Source: Bacteroidales bacterium (lineage in GTDB: Bacteria; Bacteroidota; Bacteroidia; Bacteroidales; UBA932). Taken from it: a DNA stretch of 41,075 bases. A program made the translations under genes and the position numbers. Below the pieces are notes generated by a model, which was not told where the DNA came from, ran no database searches, and saw only the letters and a program-made list of their open reading frames with translations. The stretch covers positions 1-41,075 of the forward strand of contig JAFYRK010000132.1 in NCBI GenBank assembly GCA_017559545.1, in the 5' to 3' direction. Shown piece by piece: positions 33,874 to 41,075 of the stretch (positions are counted from its first letter, which is position 1; each line of letters starts with the position of its first letter).

Positions 33874-34275
33874 CTAATCTTCAACTCCAAGTTTCTTCGG
33901 GAGGTAGTCATAAAAGAAATCAAGCAATACCAGAGCAAGGATTGTGGAAATGAAGATCGCCAAAAGTTCCTTAAATGTAAATACAGGCACCCTTCCCAGC
34001 AAGGCTGTTATAATTGATGCTATTGCCGTATATAGCAGCAGTCGCTTCGAATACTTGCCCTTCTTTTTTGTCTTCGGGTTCTCATCCGGCTGAGAAAAAT
34101 CGTACTCTCCCCTAAGTTGTGCTATACCTGTCGGGAGAACACACAGCATTCCTATATTGATTATAACGAAAGGCTCAAGACCTTCCTCGGGCACTGTGAT
34201 AGCGCAAAATAAACTTATGCCATAGCTGATCACAGCAATTATCCAAAATACGATCCACCAAAATTTCCTTTTCAT
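33874..34275 (-). CDS. Small membrane protein of unknown function
   Basis: A 133-residue protein with four predicted membrane helices: about 7-26 (WIVFWIIAVISYGISLFCAI), 35-52 (PFVIINIGMLCVLPTGI), 79-95 (LLLYTAIASIITALLG) and 103-125 (ELLAIFISTILALVLLDFFYDY). A hydrophilic loop between the second and third is rich in Lys (NPKTKKKGKYSKR). No family recognised. It is divergent from the TerB-like gene across a very AT-rich 82 bp and has no same-strand neighbour, so context says little. Confidence 0.65.
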   Translation of the reverse strand: MKRKFWWIVFWIIAVISYGISLFCAITVPEEGLEPFVIINIGMLCVLPTGIAQLRGEYDFSQPDENPKTKKKGKYSKRLLLYTAIASIITALLGRVPVFTFKELLAIFISTILALVLLDFFYDYLPKKLGVED

Positions 34276-34319
34276 ATTAGCATAATGTGATATTCTATGT
34301 AAAAATAATTAAAATTATA

Positions 34320-34327
34320 TATATTTG
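34320..34327 (+). promoter_or_regulatory. -7 promoter element of the TerB-like gene
   Basis: TATATTTG, 30 bp before the ATG at 34358. Its last three bases are the TTG that could be mistaken for an upstream start, so this box supports the ATG. Confidence 0.55.
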
Positions 34328-34357
34328 CCAAAGAAAACACTTAAAATTAATATTGCC

Positions 34358-34732
34358 ATGATTTATTTTGAACCACATGAAGTTGCAGCCGTCCATAAAG
34401 CAGCATTGACAATGGTCGAAGCCGATGGATTGCAGCACCGTAAAGAAAAGCGTCTCGTAATGGAGGAACTTGACAGATTTGGTGTTCCTGAAAACGCCTT
34501 ACCGTCACTTTTTGAGGCTGCAAGAGAGATGGACTACGATACAATGATATCAATCTGGCGGGACTTCGGAAGATATCAAACACTATATGCCTTAGGATAC
34601 CTTGCTGAACTTGGAGCGCGAGACGGATATGTAGATGATTCAGAAGGTTTTTTCTGGTTTACGTTAAATGATATGGTTGGATATGAAGGACTCACGCCTC
34701 AAATGGCAATCGAATTCTGGCAAACCCACTAA
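34358..34732 (+). CDS. Small acidic protein, possibly TerB-like
   Basis: A 124-residue all-helical cytoplasmic protein starting MIYFEPHEVAAVHKAALTMV. Two repeats of an acidic D-G-x(n)-E pattern stand out: EADGLQHRKEKRLV at about 22-35 and ARDGYVDDSEGFFW at about 88-101. That spacing of paired helices with D-G...E motifs is reminiscent of TerB/DjlA-N domains, which bind divalent metal. The similarity is seen by eye only, so the assignment is tentative. It stands alone with its own promoter and a strong terminator. Confidence 0.55.
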   Translation: MIYFEPHEVAAVHKAALTMVEADGLQHRKEKRLVMEELDRFGVPENALPSLFEAAREMDYDTMISIWRDFGRYQTLYALGYLAELGARDGYVDDSEGFFWFTLNDMVGYEGLTPQMAIEFWQTH

Positions 34733-34749
34733 ATATCAAACATAATTAA

Positions 34750-34800
34750 TAATAGTGACCTGTGACACATTTCATATGAAAATGTCACAGGTCACTATTA
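34750..34800. terminator. Bidirectional terminator between the TerB-like gene and carB
   Basis: Perfect 17-bp arms (34750-34766, TAATAGTGACCTGTGAC, and 34784-34800) enclose a loop that itself can pair (ACATTT..AAAATGT). The U tracts are weak in both directions, but the position between convergent genes fits. Confidence 0.75.
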
Positions 34801-34814
34801 TATCTGGATTCCTA

Positions 34815-37800
34815 CTAATACTGATCCCAGCTCTTGATCTGGATATCATCTACAGACATTGCGCAGAATGCACGGATGAAGGCTGTTGCCAGACGGGCAT
34901 TTGTGATAAGCGGAATGTTGTAGTCGATAGCTGCACGACGGATGTGGTATCCGTTTGTAAGCTCACCGGTAGAGAAGTTCTTAGGGATGTTCACCACCAG
35001 GTCGATCTCCTTGTTTGCAAGCATATCCATAGCTGCTCTGAATTTTCCTACGAGCTCTGGATCATGTGCCTCTGTAGGCCATATAACGCGCTCTGCAGGA
35101 ACACCGTTCTCATTGAGATATCTTGCTGTACCCTCTGTACCGAAGAGCTTGTATCCTCTTTCGTGCAGGAGCTTACATGCATTGAGGAGGTCAGCCTTCT
35201 GGAGAGGATTACCTGATGAGATAAGGATATTCTTCTTAGGAATCTCATATCCTACTGAAAGCATTGAGTTAAGGAGTGCCTCGTTGAAATCGTCACCAAG
35301 ACATCCAACCTCTCCTGTCGAGTGCATATCCACGCCGAGTACAGGGTCTGCCTGCTGGAGACGTGAGAATGAGAACTGCGATGACTTGATACCGACATAG
35401 TCAAGGTCGAACGCAGACTTGCGAGGAGCCGAAGGCTTCAGGCCAAGCATTGCTTTAGTTGCAAGCTCGATCATATTGATTTTAAGCACCTTGGAAACGA
35501 ATGGGAAGCTTCGTGAAGCACGAAGGTTACACTCAATTACCTTTATATAGTTGTCCTTTGCAAGGAACTGGATGTTGAATGGACCTGTGATCTCGAGAGC
35601 GGCTGCAATCTTCTTTGCGATCTTCTTCACGCGACGAACTGTCTCAACGTAAAGCTTTTGTGGAGGGAACTGGATTGTCGCGTCTCCTGAGTGTACACCA
35701 GCGAACTCAATATGTTCAGAGATTGCATATGCGATAACCTCACCGTTATCAGCAACTGCGTCGAACTCGATCTCCTTGCAGCGTTGCATGAACTCAGACA
35801 TCACAACTGGGTGTTTCTCAGACACTTCCGCTGCAAGACCAAGGAAGTTGCGAAGCTCCTCGTGGTTGTAGCAGACATTCATCGCTGCACCTGAAAGCAC
35901 GTATGAAGGACGAACGAGTACCGGGAAGCCGACCTGCTCTATGAACTGATCAACCTCATCGAAGTTAGTAAGCTCCTTCCATTTAGGCTGGTCAATGCCG
36001 AGAGCATCCACGATTGATGAGAACTTGTGACGATCCTCTGCCTTGTCAATTGAAGTAGCCTTTGTTCCGAGGATATTCACTCTGTTCTGGTCGAGTCTGA
36101 GAGCGAGGTTGTTAGGAATCTGACCACCCACAGAAACCACTGTTCCGTGCGGATTCTCAAGGTCATGGATATCCATCACACGCTCGAATGTGAGCTCGTC
36201 AAAATAGAGACGGTCACACATATCGTAGTCAGTAGACACAGTCTCAGGGTTGTAGTTGATCATTACTCCCCTATATCCCTGGTTACGGATTGTCTGGAGT
36301 GCGTTTACTGAACACCAGTCGAACTCTACTGAAGAACCGATGCGGTAAGCACCAGATCCGAGTACGATAACTGAGTTCTTATCATGCTGATACTTAACAT
36401 CATGGAAGTTACCACCGTAAGTAAGATAGAGGTAGTTTGTAGCTGCAGGATAGTCTGCTGCAAGAGTATCTATCTGCTTTACGCATGGAACGATGCCCTT
36501 AGACTTACGGAATGCACGTACGATATCTTCAGCCATCTCGCTGTCCATACCTTTATATAATGCATTTGCAACCTGAACGTCTGAGAAGCCCTGTACCTTA
36601 GCCTTTTTGAGAAGGTCAAGAGGCATCTGCTCACAGCTGTCGTACTGTCTCATCTCCTTATGAGTATTCACAATACCCATGAGCTTGTTAAGGAACCACT
36701 TGTCAATCTTTGTGAGGTCATGGATCTGATCTACTGTGTAGCCAGCCTGCATCGCCTTACTGATCACGAAGATACGGTTGTCAGTTGGTTCGTGGAGCGC
36801 CTGTGCGATGTCATCAACCTTGATTTCCTTGTTACCAACGAATCCGTTAGCACCCTGACCGATCATACGGAGACCCTTCTGGATGATCTCCTCGAAGTTA
36901 CGTCCGAGTGACATTACCTCACCTACTGACTTCATAGATGAGCCGATCTTGCGTGATACGCCTGTGAACTTAGAGAGGTCCCAGCGTGGGATCTTAGCCA
37001 CTACGTAGTCGAGCGCAGGCTCAAAGAATGCAGGTGTCTGCTTAGTCACAGAGTTCTTGATGTCAAAGAGACCGTAGCCAAGACCGATCTTAGCAGCAAC
37101 GAATGCAATCGGGAATCCTGTAGCCTTTGATGCAAGAGCAGATGAACGGCTAAGACGCGCATTCATCTCAATCACATAATATTCCATTGAATCGGTGTCG
37201 TAAGCGTACTGTACGTTACACTCACCCACGATGCCGATGTGGCGAACCATCTTGATTGCAAGGTCATGAAGGAACTGACACTCCTTAGCACTGAGTGTCT
37301 GAGTAGGAGCAACTACGATAGACTCACCTGTGTGGATTCCGAGTGGGTCGAAGTTCTCCATGTTACAGATTGCGATGCAGTTGTCATAGCGGTCACGCAT
37401 CACCTCATACTCGATCTCCTTCCAACCTTTGAGTGACTTCTCCACGAGCACCTGTGGAGAGAATGAGAATGAACTCTCGCAAAGTGTAACGAGCTCCTCC
37501 TCATTATTGCAGAAACCGGAACCGAGTCCACCGAGGGCATATGCAGCACGCACAATCACTGGATATCCGAGTTCCTTAGCTGCCTCCTTTGCTGCCTCCA
37601 CAGTCTCAACAGCGTGTGACTTGATAGTCTTTACGTTGATCTCAGCGAGCTTTGCATTGAAGAACTCACGATCCTCTGTATCCATGATAGCCTGGACTGG
37701 AGTTCCGAGCACCTTTACGTTATATTTCTCAAGGATGCCTGCCTCATAGAGATCCACACCGCAGTTCAGGGCTGTCTGGCCACCGAACGCAAGGAGAATG

Positions 37801-38051
37801 CCCTGAGGAGCCTCCTTCTGGATTACCTTCTCAACAAAGTATGCTGTCACCGGAAGGAAGTATACCTTGTCTGCAACCTGCTCTGAAGTCTGTACGGTTG
37901 CGATGTTCGGGTTAATGAGGATGGTCTCGATACCTTCCTCCTTCAAAGCCTTAAGGGCCTGTGATCCTGAATAGTCAAACTCACCGGCCTGACCGATCTT
38001 GAGTGCTCCCGAACCGAGCACGAGTACTTTCTTTATGCTGTTGTCAATCAT
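34815..38051 (-). CDS. carB: Carbamoyl-phosphate synthase large subunit
   Basis: Makes carbamoyl phosphate from bicarbonate, two ATP and ammonia for pyrimidine and arginine synthesis. The protein has two homologous ATP-grasp halves: the first starts IKKVLVLGSGALKIGQAGEFDYSGSQALKAL, the second near residue 565 with SVIVLGSGAYRIGSSVEFDWC. A C-terminal MGS-like allosteric domain follows (from about 930). Bicarbonate/ATP-site blocks such as VIEMNARLSRSSALASKATG and VIECNLRASRSFPFVSKV are intact, so synthetase chemistry should be preserved. The frame opens at ATG 38066, inside a dispersed repeat; I prefer the ATG at 38051, which gives MIDNSIKKVLVLGSG, aligned with relatives. It is downstream of carA, whose glutaminase site is lost, so ammonia must come from solution or another partner. 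Confidence 0.96.
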   Translation of the reverse strand: MIDNSIKKVLVLGSGALKIGQAGEFDYSGSQALKALKEEGIETILINPNIATVQTSEQVADKVYFLPVTAYFVEKVIQKEAPQGILLAFGGQTALNCGVDLYEAGILEKYNVKVLGTPVQAIMDTEDREFFNAKLAEINVKTIKSHAVETVEAAKEAAKELGYPVIVRAAYALGGLGSGFCNNEEELVTLCESSFSFSPQVLVEKSLKGWKEIEYEVMRDRYDNCIAICNMENFDPLGIHTGESIVVAPTQTLSAKECQFLHDLAIKMVRHIGIVGECNVQYAYDTDSMEYYVIEMNARLSRSSALASKATGFPIAFVAAKIGLGYGLFDIKNSVTKQTPAFFEPALDYVVAKIPRWDLSKFTGVSRKIGSSMKSVGEVMSLGRNFEEIIQKGLRMIGQGANGFVGNKEIKVDDIAQALHEPTDNRIFVISKAMQAGYTVDQIHDLTKIDKWFLNKLMGIVNTHKEMRQYDSCEQMPLDLLKKAKVQGFSDVQVANALYKGMDSEMAEDIVRAFRKSKGIVPCVKQIDTLAADYPAATNYLYLTYGGNFHDVKYQHDKNSVIVLGSGAYRIGSSVEFDWCSVNALQTIRNQGYRGVMINYNPETVSTDYDMCDRLYFDELTFERVMDIHDLENPHGTVVSVGGQIPNNLALRLDQNRVNILGTKATSIDKAEDRHKFSSIVDALGIDQPKWKELTNFDEVDQFIEQVGFPVLVRPSYVLSGAAMNVCYNHEELRNFLGLAAEVSEKHPVVMSEFMQRCKEIEFDAVADNGEVIAYAISEHIEFAGVHSGDATIQFPPQKLYVETVRRVKKIAKKIAAALEITGPFNIQFLAKDNYIKVIECNLRASRSFPFVSKVLKINMIELATKAMLGLKPSAPRKSAFDLDYVGIKSSQFSFSRLQQADPVLGVDMHSTGEVGCLGDDFNEALLNSMLSVGYEIPKKNILISSGNPLQKADLLNACKLLHERGYKLFGTEGTARYLNENGVPAERVIWPTEAHDPELVGKFRAAMDMLANKEIDLVVNIPKNFSTGELTNGYHIRRAAIDYNIPLITNARLATAFIRAFCAMSVDDIQIKSWDQY

Positions 38052-38060
38052 ATCGTTATA

Positions 38061-38094
38061 CGTCATTGCGAGGAGCGTAGCGACGTGGCAATCT
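38061..38094. repeat. Dispersed repeat copy filling the carA-carB junction
   Basis: CGTCATTGCGAGGAGCGTAG and the following 14 bases match 7022-7056 in ligA except for one missing base. It begins one base after the carA stop codon and runs into the first codon of the longest carB frame. It thus supplies the whole intergenic sequence, and translation of carB would have to start in or just beyond it. Confidence 0.85.
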
Positions 38095-38095
38095 C

Positions 38096-39205
38096 CTACA
38101 ATTTAGAAATAAATTCATCAAGTGGTGTAACATTCTCAGTCAGACCCACGCAAACTTCCGGCGCGAAGTTGAGACCGGCAAAAGGCTTGGTCTTGTGGCG
38201 GATACCGTCTACTGCACCGTCATTGAGGTTTGTGAAGTAAACCTCCCACTCTGACGGGATTGCAGAAGCCTTGACTGCACGATATACGTTTTGAGATGAG
38301 ATGTATGTGCGGTTTGTACCCTCCTTGCGAACAGGCTGGTTAGCACCTCTGTGAGGATGGTCAAGTCTTACGAGCTCGCATCCTGCCGCCTTGGCCATGA
38401 GATGATATCCCATACCGAAGCCGAAGACCGGCTTACCACCCTCGAATACCTTCTTGAGCACCTCAACTGTCTTATCGCAGTTACAAGTGCATCCAGGACC
38501 GTTTGATACATATACTCCATCGTACTCCATCTCTGTGAAGTCATAGTCATAAGGCACGCGGATAACCTCAGCACCACGAGCGAGGAGACCTCTGATGATG
38601 CTGTGCTTTACTCCAAGGTCAACTACAACGACCTTCTTTCCTGCTACTGTAGCTGCCTTGCTTCCGTTGATGTTCTCTACATCCTGAGCTGGTTTAGCAG
38701 GATAAGTGATTACCTCCTTGCAACATACATCAGCCGGAGTTGGCTTGGCCGGAGCCTCATGCTTTGCCGCACCTTCAGGAATGATCTCTCCTGTCATCGA
38801 GCCCTTATCCCTGAGGACCTTGGTAAGCTCACGAGTATCAATACCATAGATACCTGTAAGGTTCTGCTCCTTCATCCACTGCTCAAGGCCCTTCTCTGCC
38901 TCCCAGTTGCTGTAATCCTCACAAACATCAAATACGATCAGACCCTTGGGATGGATCCTGTCAGACTCAAGTTTCAATGAGAGGTTCTCTGCCATAAGTT
39001 CCTCAGAAGGAACACCATAGTTGCCGATGAGCGGATAAGTAAGGCAAAGGATCTGGCCGCTGTATGTCGGATCAGTCAACTGCTCAGGGTAACCGACCAT
39101 AGAGGTGTTGAACACAACCTCACCGCTTACCGCTTCTGCGCTACCGAATGACCAGCCGTGGAATTCCATGCCGTTCTCCAGACGAAGTGTTGCTTTAAGT
39201 TTCAT
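38096..39205 (-). CDS. carA: Carbamoyl-phosphate synthase small subunit with degenerate glutaminase site
   Basis: The 369 residues keep the CarA fold. The N-terminal domain is typical (GEVVFNTSMVGYPEQLTDPTYSGQIL, YGIDTRELTKVLR), followed by a class I glutamine amidotransferase domain from about 190. The glutaminase site is broken: the nucleophile motif, normally GICLGHQ/GICMGNQ, reads GFGMGYH with Gly264 in place of Cys. The catalytic-His motif HPEA reads APEV with Ala348. The substrate-binding SQNHG reads SQNVY. Only the Glu (350) remains. An extra CxCxC cluster (Cys239, 241, 243) follows SNGPG where relatives have Asp-Pro. The open frame is intact and collinear, so it is maintained as protein, probably structural or regulatory for CarB. 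It lies 30 bp after an attenuator-like terminator. Confidence 0.93.
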   Translation of the reverse strand: MKLKATLRLENGMEFHGWSFGSAEAVSGEVVFNTSMVGYPEQLTDPTYSGQILCLTYPLIGNYGVPSEELMAENLSLKLESDRIHPKGLIVFDVCEDYSNWEAEKGLEQWMKEQNLTGIYGIDTRELTKVLRDKGSMTGEIIPEGAAKHEAPAKPTPADVCCKEVITYPAKPAQDVENINGSKAATVAGKKVVVVDLGVKHSIIRGLLARGAEVIRVPYDYDFTEMEYDGVYVSNGPGCTCNCDKTVEVLKKVFEGGKPVFGFGMGYHLMAKAAGCELVRLDHPHRGANQPVRKEGTNRTYISSQNVYRAVKASAIPSEWEVYFTNLNDGAVDGIRHKTKPFAGLNFAPEVCVGLTENVTPLDEFISKL

Positions 39206-39234
39206 TTTATACTGTGTTTAGATTTATATTTCAT

Positions 39235-39272
39235 AAAAAAACGACCACCTTCTCGATTAGAGAAACTGGCCG
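39235..39272 (-). terminator. Attenuator-like terminator in the carA leader
   Basis: On the minus strand a 13-bp stem (39272-39260 with 39254-39242; two G-U pairs and one mismatch) with loop TAATC is followed by seven T (39241-39235). It ends 30 bp before the carA ATG and about 180 nt after the predicted start site, so it can only act on carAB transcription. A seven-base alternative pairing (39370-39376 with 39273-39279) could compete just upstream of the stem. A ten-codon frame (39234-39202) then overlaps the carA start (ATGA). Confidence 0.65.
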
Positions 39273-39364
39273 ACAGTAATAGTAACAGGAAAGACGCAAA
39301 GCTGTGCATTATCTTGTAATGCGTTCACTTTAAGGTATGTAGCGGATGTTGATCGTTTACACAT
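39257..39364 (-). CDS. Putative carAB leader peptide (35 residues)
   Basis: An ATG at 39364 opens 35 codons beginning MCKRSTSATYLKVNALQDNA. The TAA stop (39259-39257) falls in the terminator loop, so the last four sense codons form the 5' arm of the stem. A ribosome finishing this frame would cover the stem and prevent termination, the logic of the E. coli pyrBI and pyrE leaders. Coding is unproven: no similarity is known and the frame could be chance. Confidence 0.3.
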   Translation of the reverse strand: MCKRSTSATYLKVNALQDNAQLCVFPVTITVGQFL

Positions 39365-39421
39365 AGCGCTTACTGTTAATTGTTCTTTAATGTGTTCACG
39401 TGCATACTCGCGCGTAAAACC

Positions 39422-39452
39422 TTGCGAAGATAGGAATTTTGTGATAATTTTG
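39422..39452. promoter_or_regulatory. Interlocked divergent promoters of carA (-) and mnmE (+)
   Basis: Minus: GTTG near 39453-39456, 20-bp spacer, TATCTTCG (39432-39425) for carA. Plus: CTTG (39421-39424), 20-bp spacer, TAATTTTG (39445-39452) for mnmE, 20 bp before its ATG. Each promoter's -7 lies next to the other's -33, so polymerase can occupy only one at a time. Confidence 0.55.
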
Positions 39453-39472
39453 CAACACAAATTTACACCAGA

Positions 39473-40933
39473 ATGTACATCAGAAACGAAGATACGATTT
39501 GCGCGCCGGCAACGGTGCCGGGAACTGGAGCGATTTCAGTGATCAGGGTCAGCGGTCCGGAAGCACTTGGCATTACCGATAAGGTCATCAAATGCAAAAA
39601 AGGTTCAATCTCTGAATCAAAAGGTTATACTATTAAATTTGGAGTAATACTTGATGATGCGGGAACGGTGTTGGACGAGGTCCTTGTAAGCATTTTCCGA
39701 GCTCCCCATTCGTATACTGGTGAGAACTCCGTAGAGATTTCTTGTCATGCATCATCGTACATAGTTTCAGCCGTAATGGACCTTCTTTATGCAGCAGGTG
39801 CACGTGCAGCCGAGCCAGGAGAATTCACCCAAAGGGCCTTCCTCAATGGCAAGATGGACCTTGCGCAAGCCGAGGCTGTTGCTGATGTCATCGCATCGCA
39901 GAATGCAGCGGCCCACCGCATCGCATTCAAGCAGATGAAGGGTGGTTTCTCTTCCGAACTCAAGGGCATGAGATCCGAGCTCCTGGAACTCGTTTCATTA
40001 ATGGAGCTTGAACTTGACTTCAGCGAAGAAGAAGTAGAGTTTGCAGACCGTTCACGTCTTGACTCACTGCTTGGGCAGCTCATTGCTCATGTAGGCAGAC
40101 TTATCGACTCATTCAAGCTCGGCAACGCAATTAAGAACGGTGTCCCGGTCGCAATTGCCGGAGCCACCAACACCGGCAAGAGCACCTTATTGAACTCACT
40201 TCTCGGCGAAGACCGAGCCATCGTTTCAGACGTTCACGGAACAACTCGCGACACTGTAGAAGAGACACTCAATATTGACGGCGTTCTCTTCCGTTTCATC
40301 GACACTGCAGGACTTCGCGAGACTGAAGAAACAGTAGAGAAAATAGGTATCGAAAGAACATTCAAAAAGATCAGTGAGGCATCAATCATCCTCGGAATGG
40401 TCGACTTGACACGCGACTTCGAGAGCACTTGCGAGACTGTCCACGAGATCATTGAAAAGGTAGATTTCAGCTGCCAAAAACTGGTCATTTTGCTCAATAA
40501 AACCGATATTTGCGATTTTAACAATAATGTTACTACAATAAACTTTATTGTTTCATCACTTGAATGTAAGGGCATTAAATCTAGTATTACTGAAAACACC
40601 ACAGAGTTGGCCAACCAGACCTCAATCATCGCAATTTCAGCAAAAACAGGCTCAGGAATCAACATATTGCGCTCTGTTTTAGCCGCATCACAACGCGATC
40701 TTCTCGCAGACAGCGACACAACTCTGGTCACAAACCAGCGCCACGTCCAGGCCCTCAGCGACGCCCGCACTTCCCTCCTTCGCGTCCAGGAAGGCCTCGC
40801 CTTCGGCCTACCAACCGACCTCGCCGCACAGGACATCCGCGAAGCCATCTATCACCTCGGTTCCATCGTCGGCGAAATCTCCACTGACGAAGTTCTCGGG
40901 AATATCTTTAGGAATTTCTGCATCGGAAAATAG
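39473..40933 (+). CDS. mnmE: tRNA-modification GTPase MnmE
   Basis: With MnmG it modifies U34 of tRNAs (5-carboxymethylaminomethyl-type). 486 residues: the N-terminal tetrahydrofolate-binding domain starts DTICAPATVPGTGAISVIRVSG. A helical domain with FTQRAFLNGKMDLAQAEAVADVI follows. The inserted G domain has G1 GATNTGKST (230-238), G2 in HGTTRDTVEE, G3 DTAGLRETE, G4 NKTD (342-345) and G5 SAK (389-391). The C-terminus is the invariant CIGK (483-486) with the catalytic Cys. The gap between G4 and G5 is 43 residues, longer than usual, and is Asn/Thr/Ser-rich and encoded by AT-rich DNA. All catalytic elements are present. Confidence 0.96.
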   Translation: MYIRNEDTICAPATVPGTGAISVIRVSGPEALGITDKVIKCKKGSISESKGYTIKFGVILDDAGTVLDEVLVSIFRAPHSYTGENSVEISCHASSYIVSAVMDLLYAAGARAAEPGEFTQRAFLNGKMDLAQAEAVADVIASQNAAAHRIAFKQMKGGFSSELKGMRSELLELVSLMELELDFSEEEVEFADRSRLDSLLGQLIAHVGRLIDSFKLGNAIKNGVPVAIAGATNTGKSTLLNSLLGEDRAIVSDVHGTTRDTVEETLNIDGVLFRFIDTAGLRETEETVEKIGIERTFKKISEASIILGMVDLTRDFESTCETVHEIIEKVDFSCQKLVILLNKTDICDFNNNVTTINFIVSSLECKGIKSSITENTTELANQTSIIAISAKTGSGINILRSVLAASQRDLLADSDTTLVTNQRHVQALSDARTSLLRVQEGLAFGLPTDLAAQDIREAIYHLGSIVGEISTDEVLGNIFRNFCIGK

Positions 40934-40986
40934 CCCGATATCAATATAGATAGTAAAGTATTAGAATATCATTAGATACCAATGCT

Positions 40987-41009
40987 TTAAGCTTCGGAAT
41001 GAAGTTTAA
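40987..41009. terminator. Weak stem-loop after mnmE
   Basis: TTAAGCTTC (40987-40995) pairs with GAAGTTTAA (41001-41009) with one wobble over a five-base loop. It has no T run. The remaining sequence to 41075 is AT-rich, has no gene start and may hold the promoter of the next gene. Confidence 0.25.
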
Positions 41010-41075
41010 CCATTTATGATATTTTAATGCATTTCTACACTTATTTGCCATAATTTGTACCGCATTTGTAACATC

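Noticed and set aside
38096-39205. carA as a pseudogene
   Set aside because: The frame is full length, collinear with functional CarA outside the active site, followed by an intact carB, and shows no stop or frameshift; specific loss of catalytic residues is the better reading.
1-41075. rRNA, tRNA or transposase genes
   Set aside because: No rRNA-like blocks, no tRNA-type TPsiC arm (GGTTCRANNCC) with acceptor pairing, and no transposase or integrase motifs were noticed by eye; a tRNA scan would settle the tRNA point.

Overview
The window reads as chromosomal core sequence of a Bacteroidota, most likely a gut-type member of the order Bacteroidales. The evidence is the recurrent -7 promoter element TAnnTTTG with a TTG-containing -33 element about 19-20 bp upstream, found in front of most genes, together with family-typical proteins: pyrophosphate-type phosphofructokinase, lipoproteins with the C-x(n)-PPTGGPKD start, a PF13568-like outer-membrane barrel, a Rho with a long charged insertion, a ~900-residue LptD, and an MCE protein beside a SPOR-containing amidase. 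No rRNA, tRNA, CRISPR array, integrase or transposase was seen. The species cannot be named from this sequence.

Layout. 1-4.8 kb: truncated MerR regulator, PPi-phosphofructokinase (minus), a repeat-rich divergent intergenic region, a GH13 amylase lipoprotein and phosphotransacetylase. 4.9-14.6 kb (plus): ligA, a FlK-like thioesterase, a YihY/BrkB membrane protein, a bifunctional Rel enzyme, an Ig-like lipoprotein, an outer-membrane barrel and ispG. 14.6-19.6 kb (minus): rsfS-ftsH-cdsA-psd and a CNNM/CBS membrane protein. 19.6-23.9 kb: birA (plus) convergent with pepD-rpe (minus), then dnaA (minus). 24.1-29.0 kb: MCE lipid-transport protein and cell-wall amidase (minus), divergent from lptD (plus). 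29.2-34.8 kb: rho, a small lipoprotein, then an accessory patch with a 38-residue peptide gene, a fimbrillin-like/beta-helix lipoprotein, a possible gene remnant and two small unknown genes. 34.8-41 kb: carA-carB (minus), divergent from mnmE (plus).

Themes. Envelope biogenesis dominates (lptD, MCE protein, amidase, cdsA, psd, outer-membrane barrel, lipoproteins), along with information processing (dnaA, ligA, rho, mnmE, rsfS, ftsH) and central metabolism (PFK, Pta, Rpe, CarAB, IspG).

Most notable observations: (1) CarA has lost its glutaminase residues (Cys to Gly264, His to Ala348), as in ammonia-dependent CPS I. (2) carA is preceded by an intrinsic terminator whose loop holds the stop codon of a 35-codon upstream ORF, a layout suggesting attenuation. 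(3) A perfect 57-bp palindrome encodes the last eight or nine residues of two convergent, unrelated genes, ispG and the CNNM gene. (4) A dispersed 34-35-bp repeat forms part of LigA's C-terminal tail and also fills the carA-carB junction. (5) A ~106-bp duplication lies in front of the phosphofructokinase gene.
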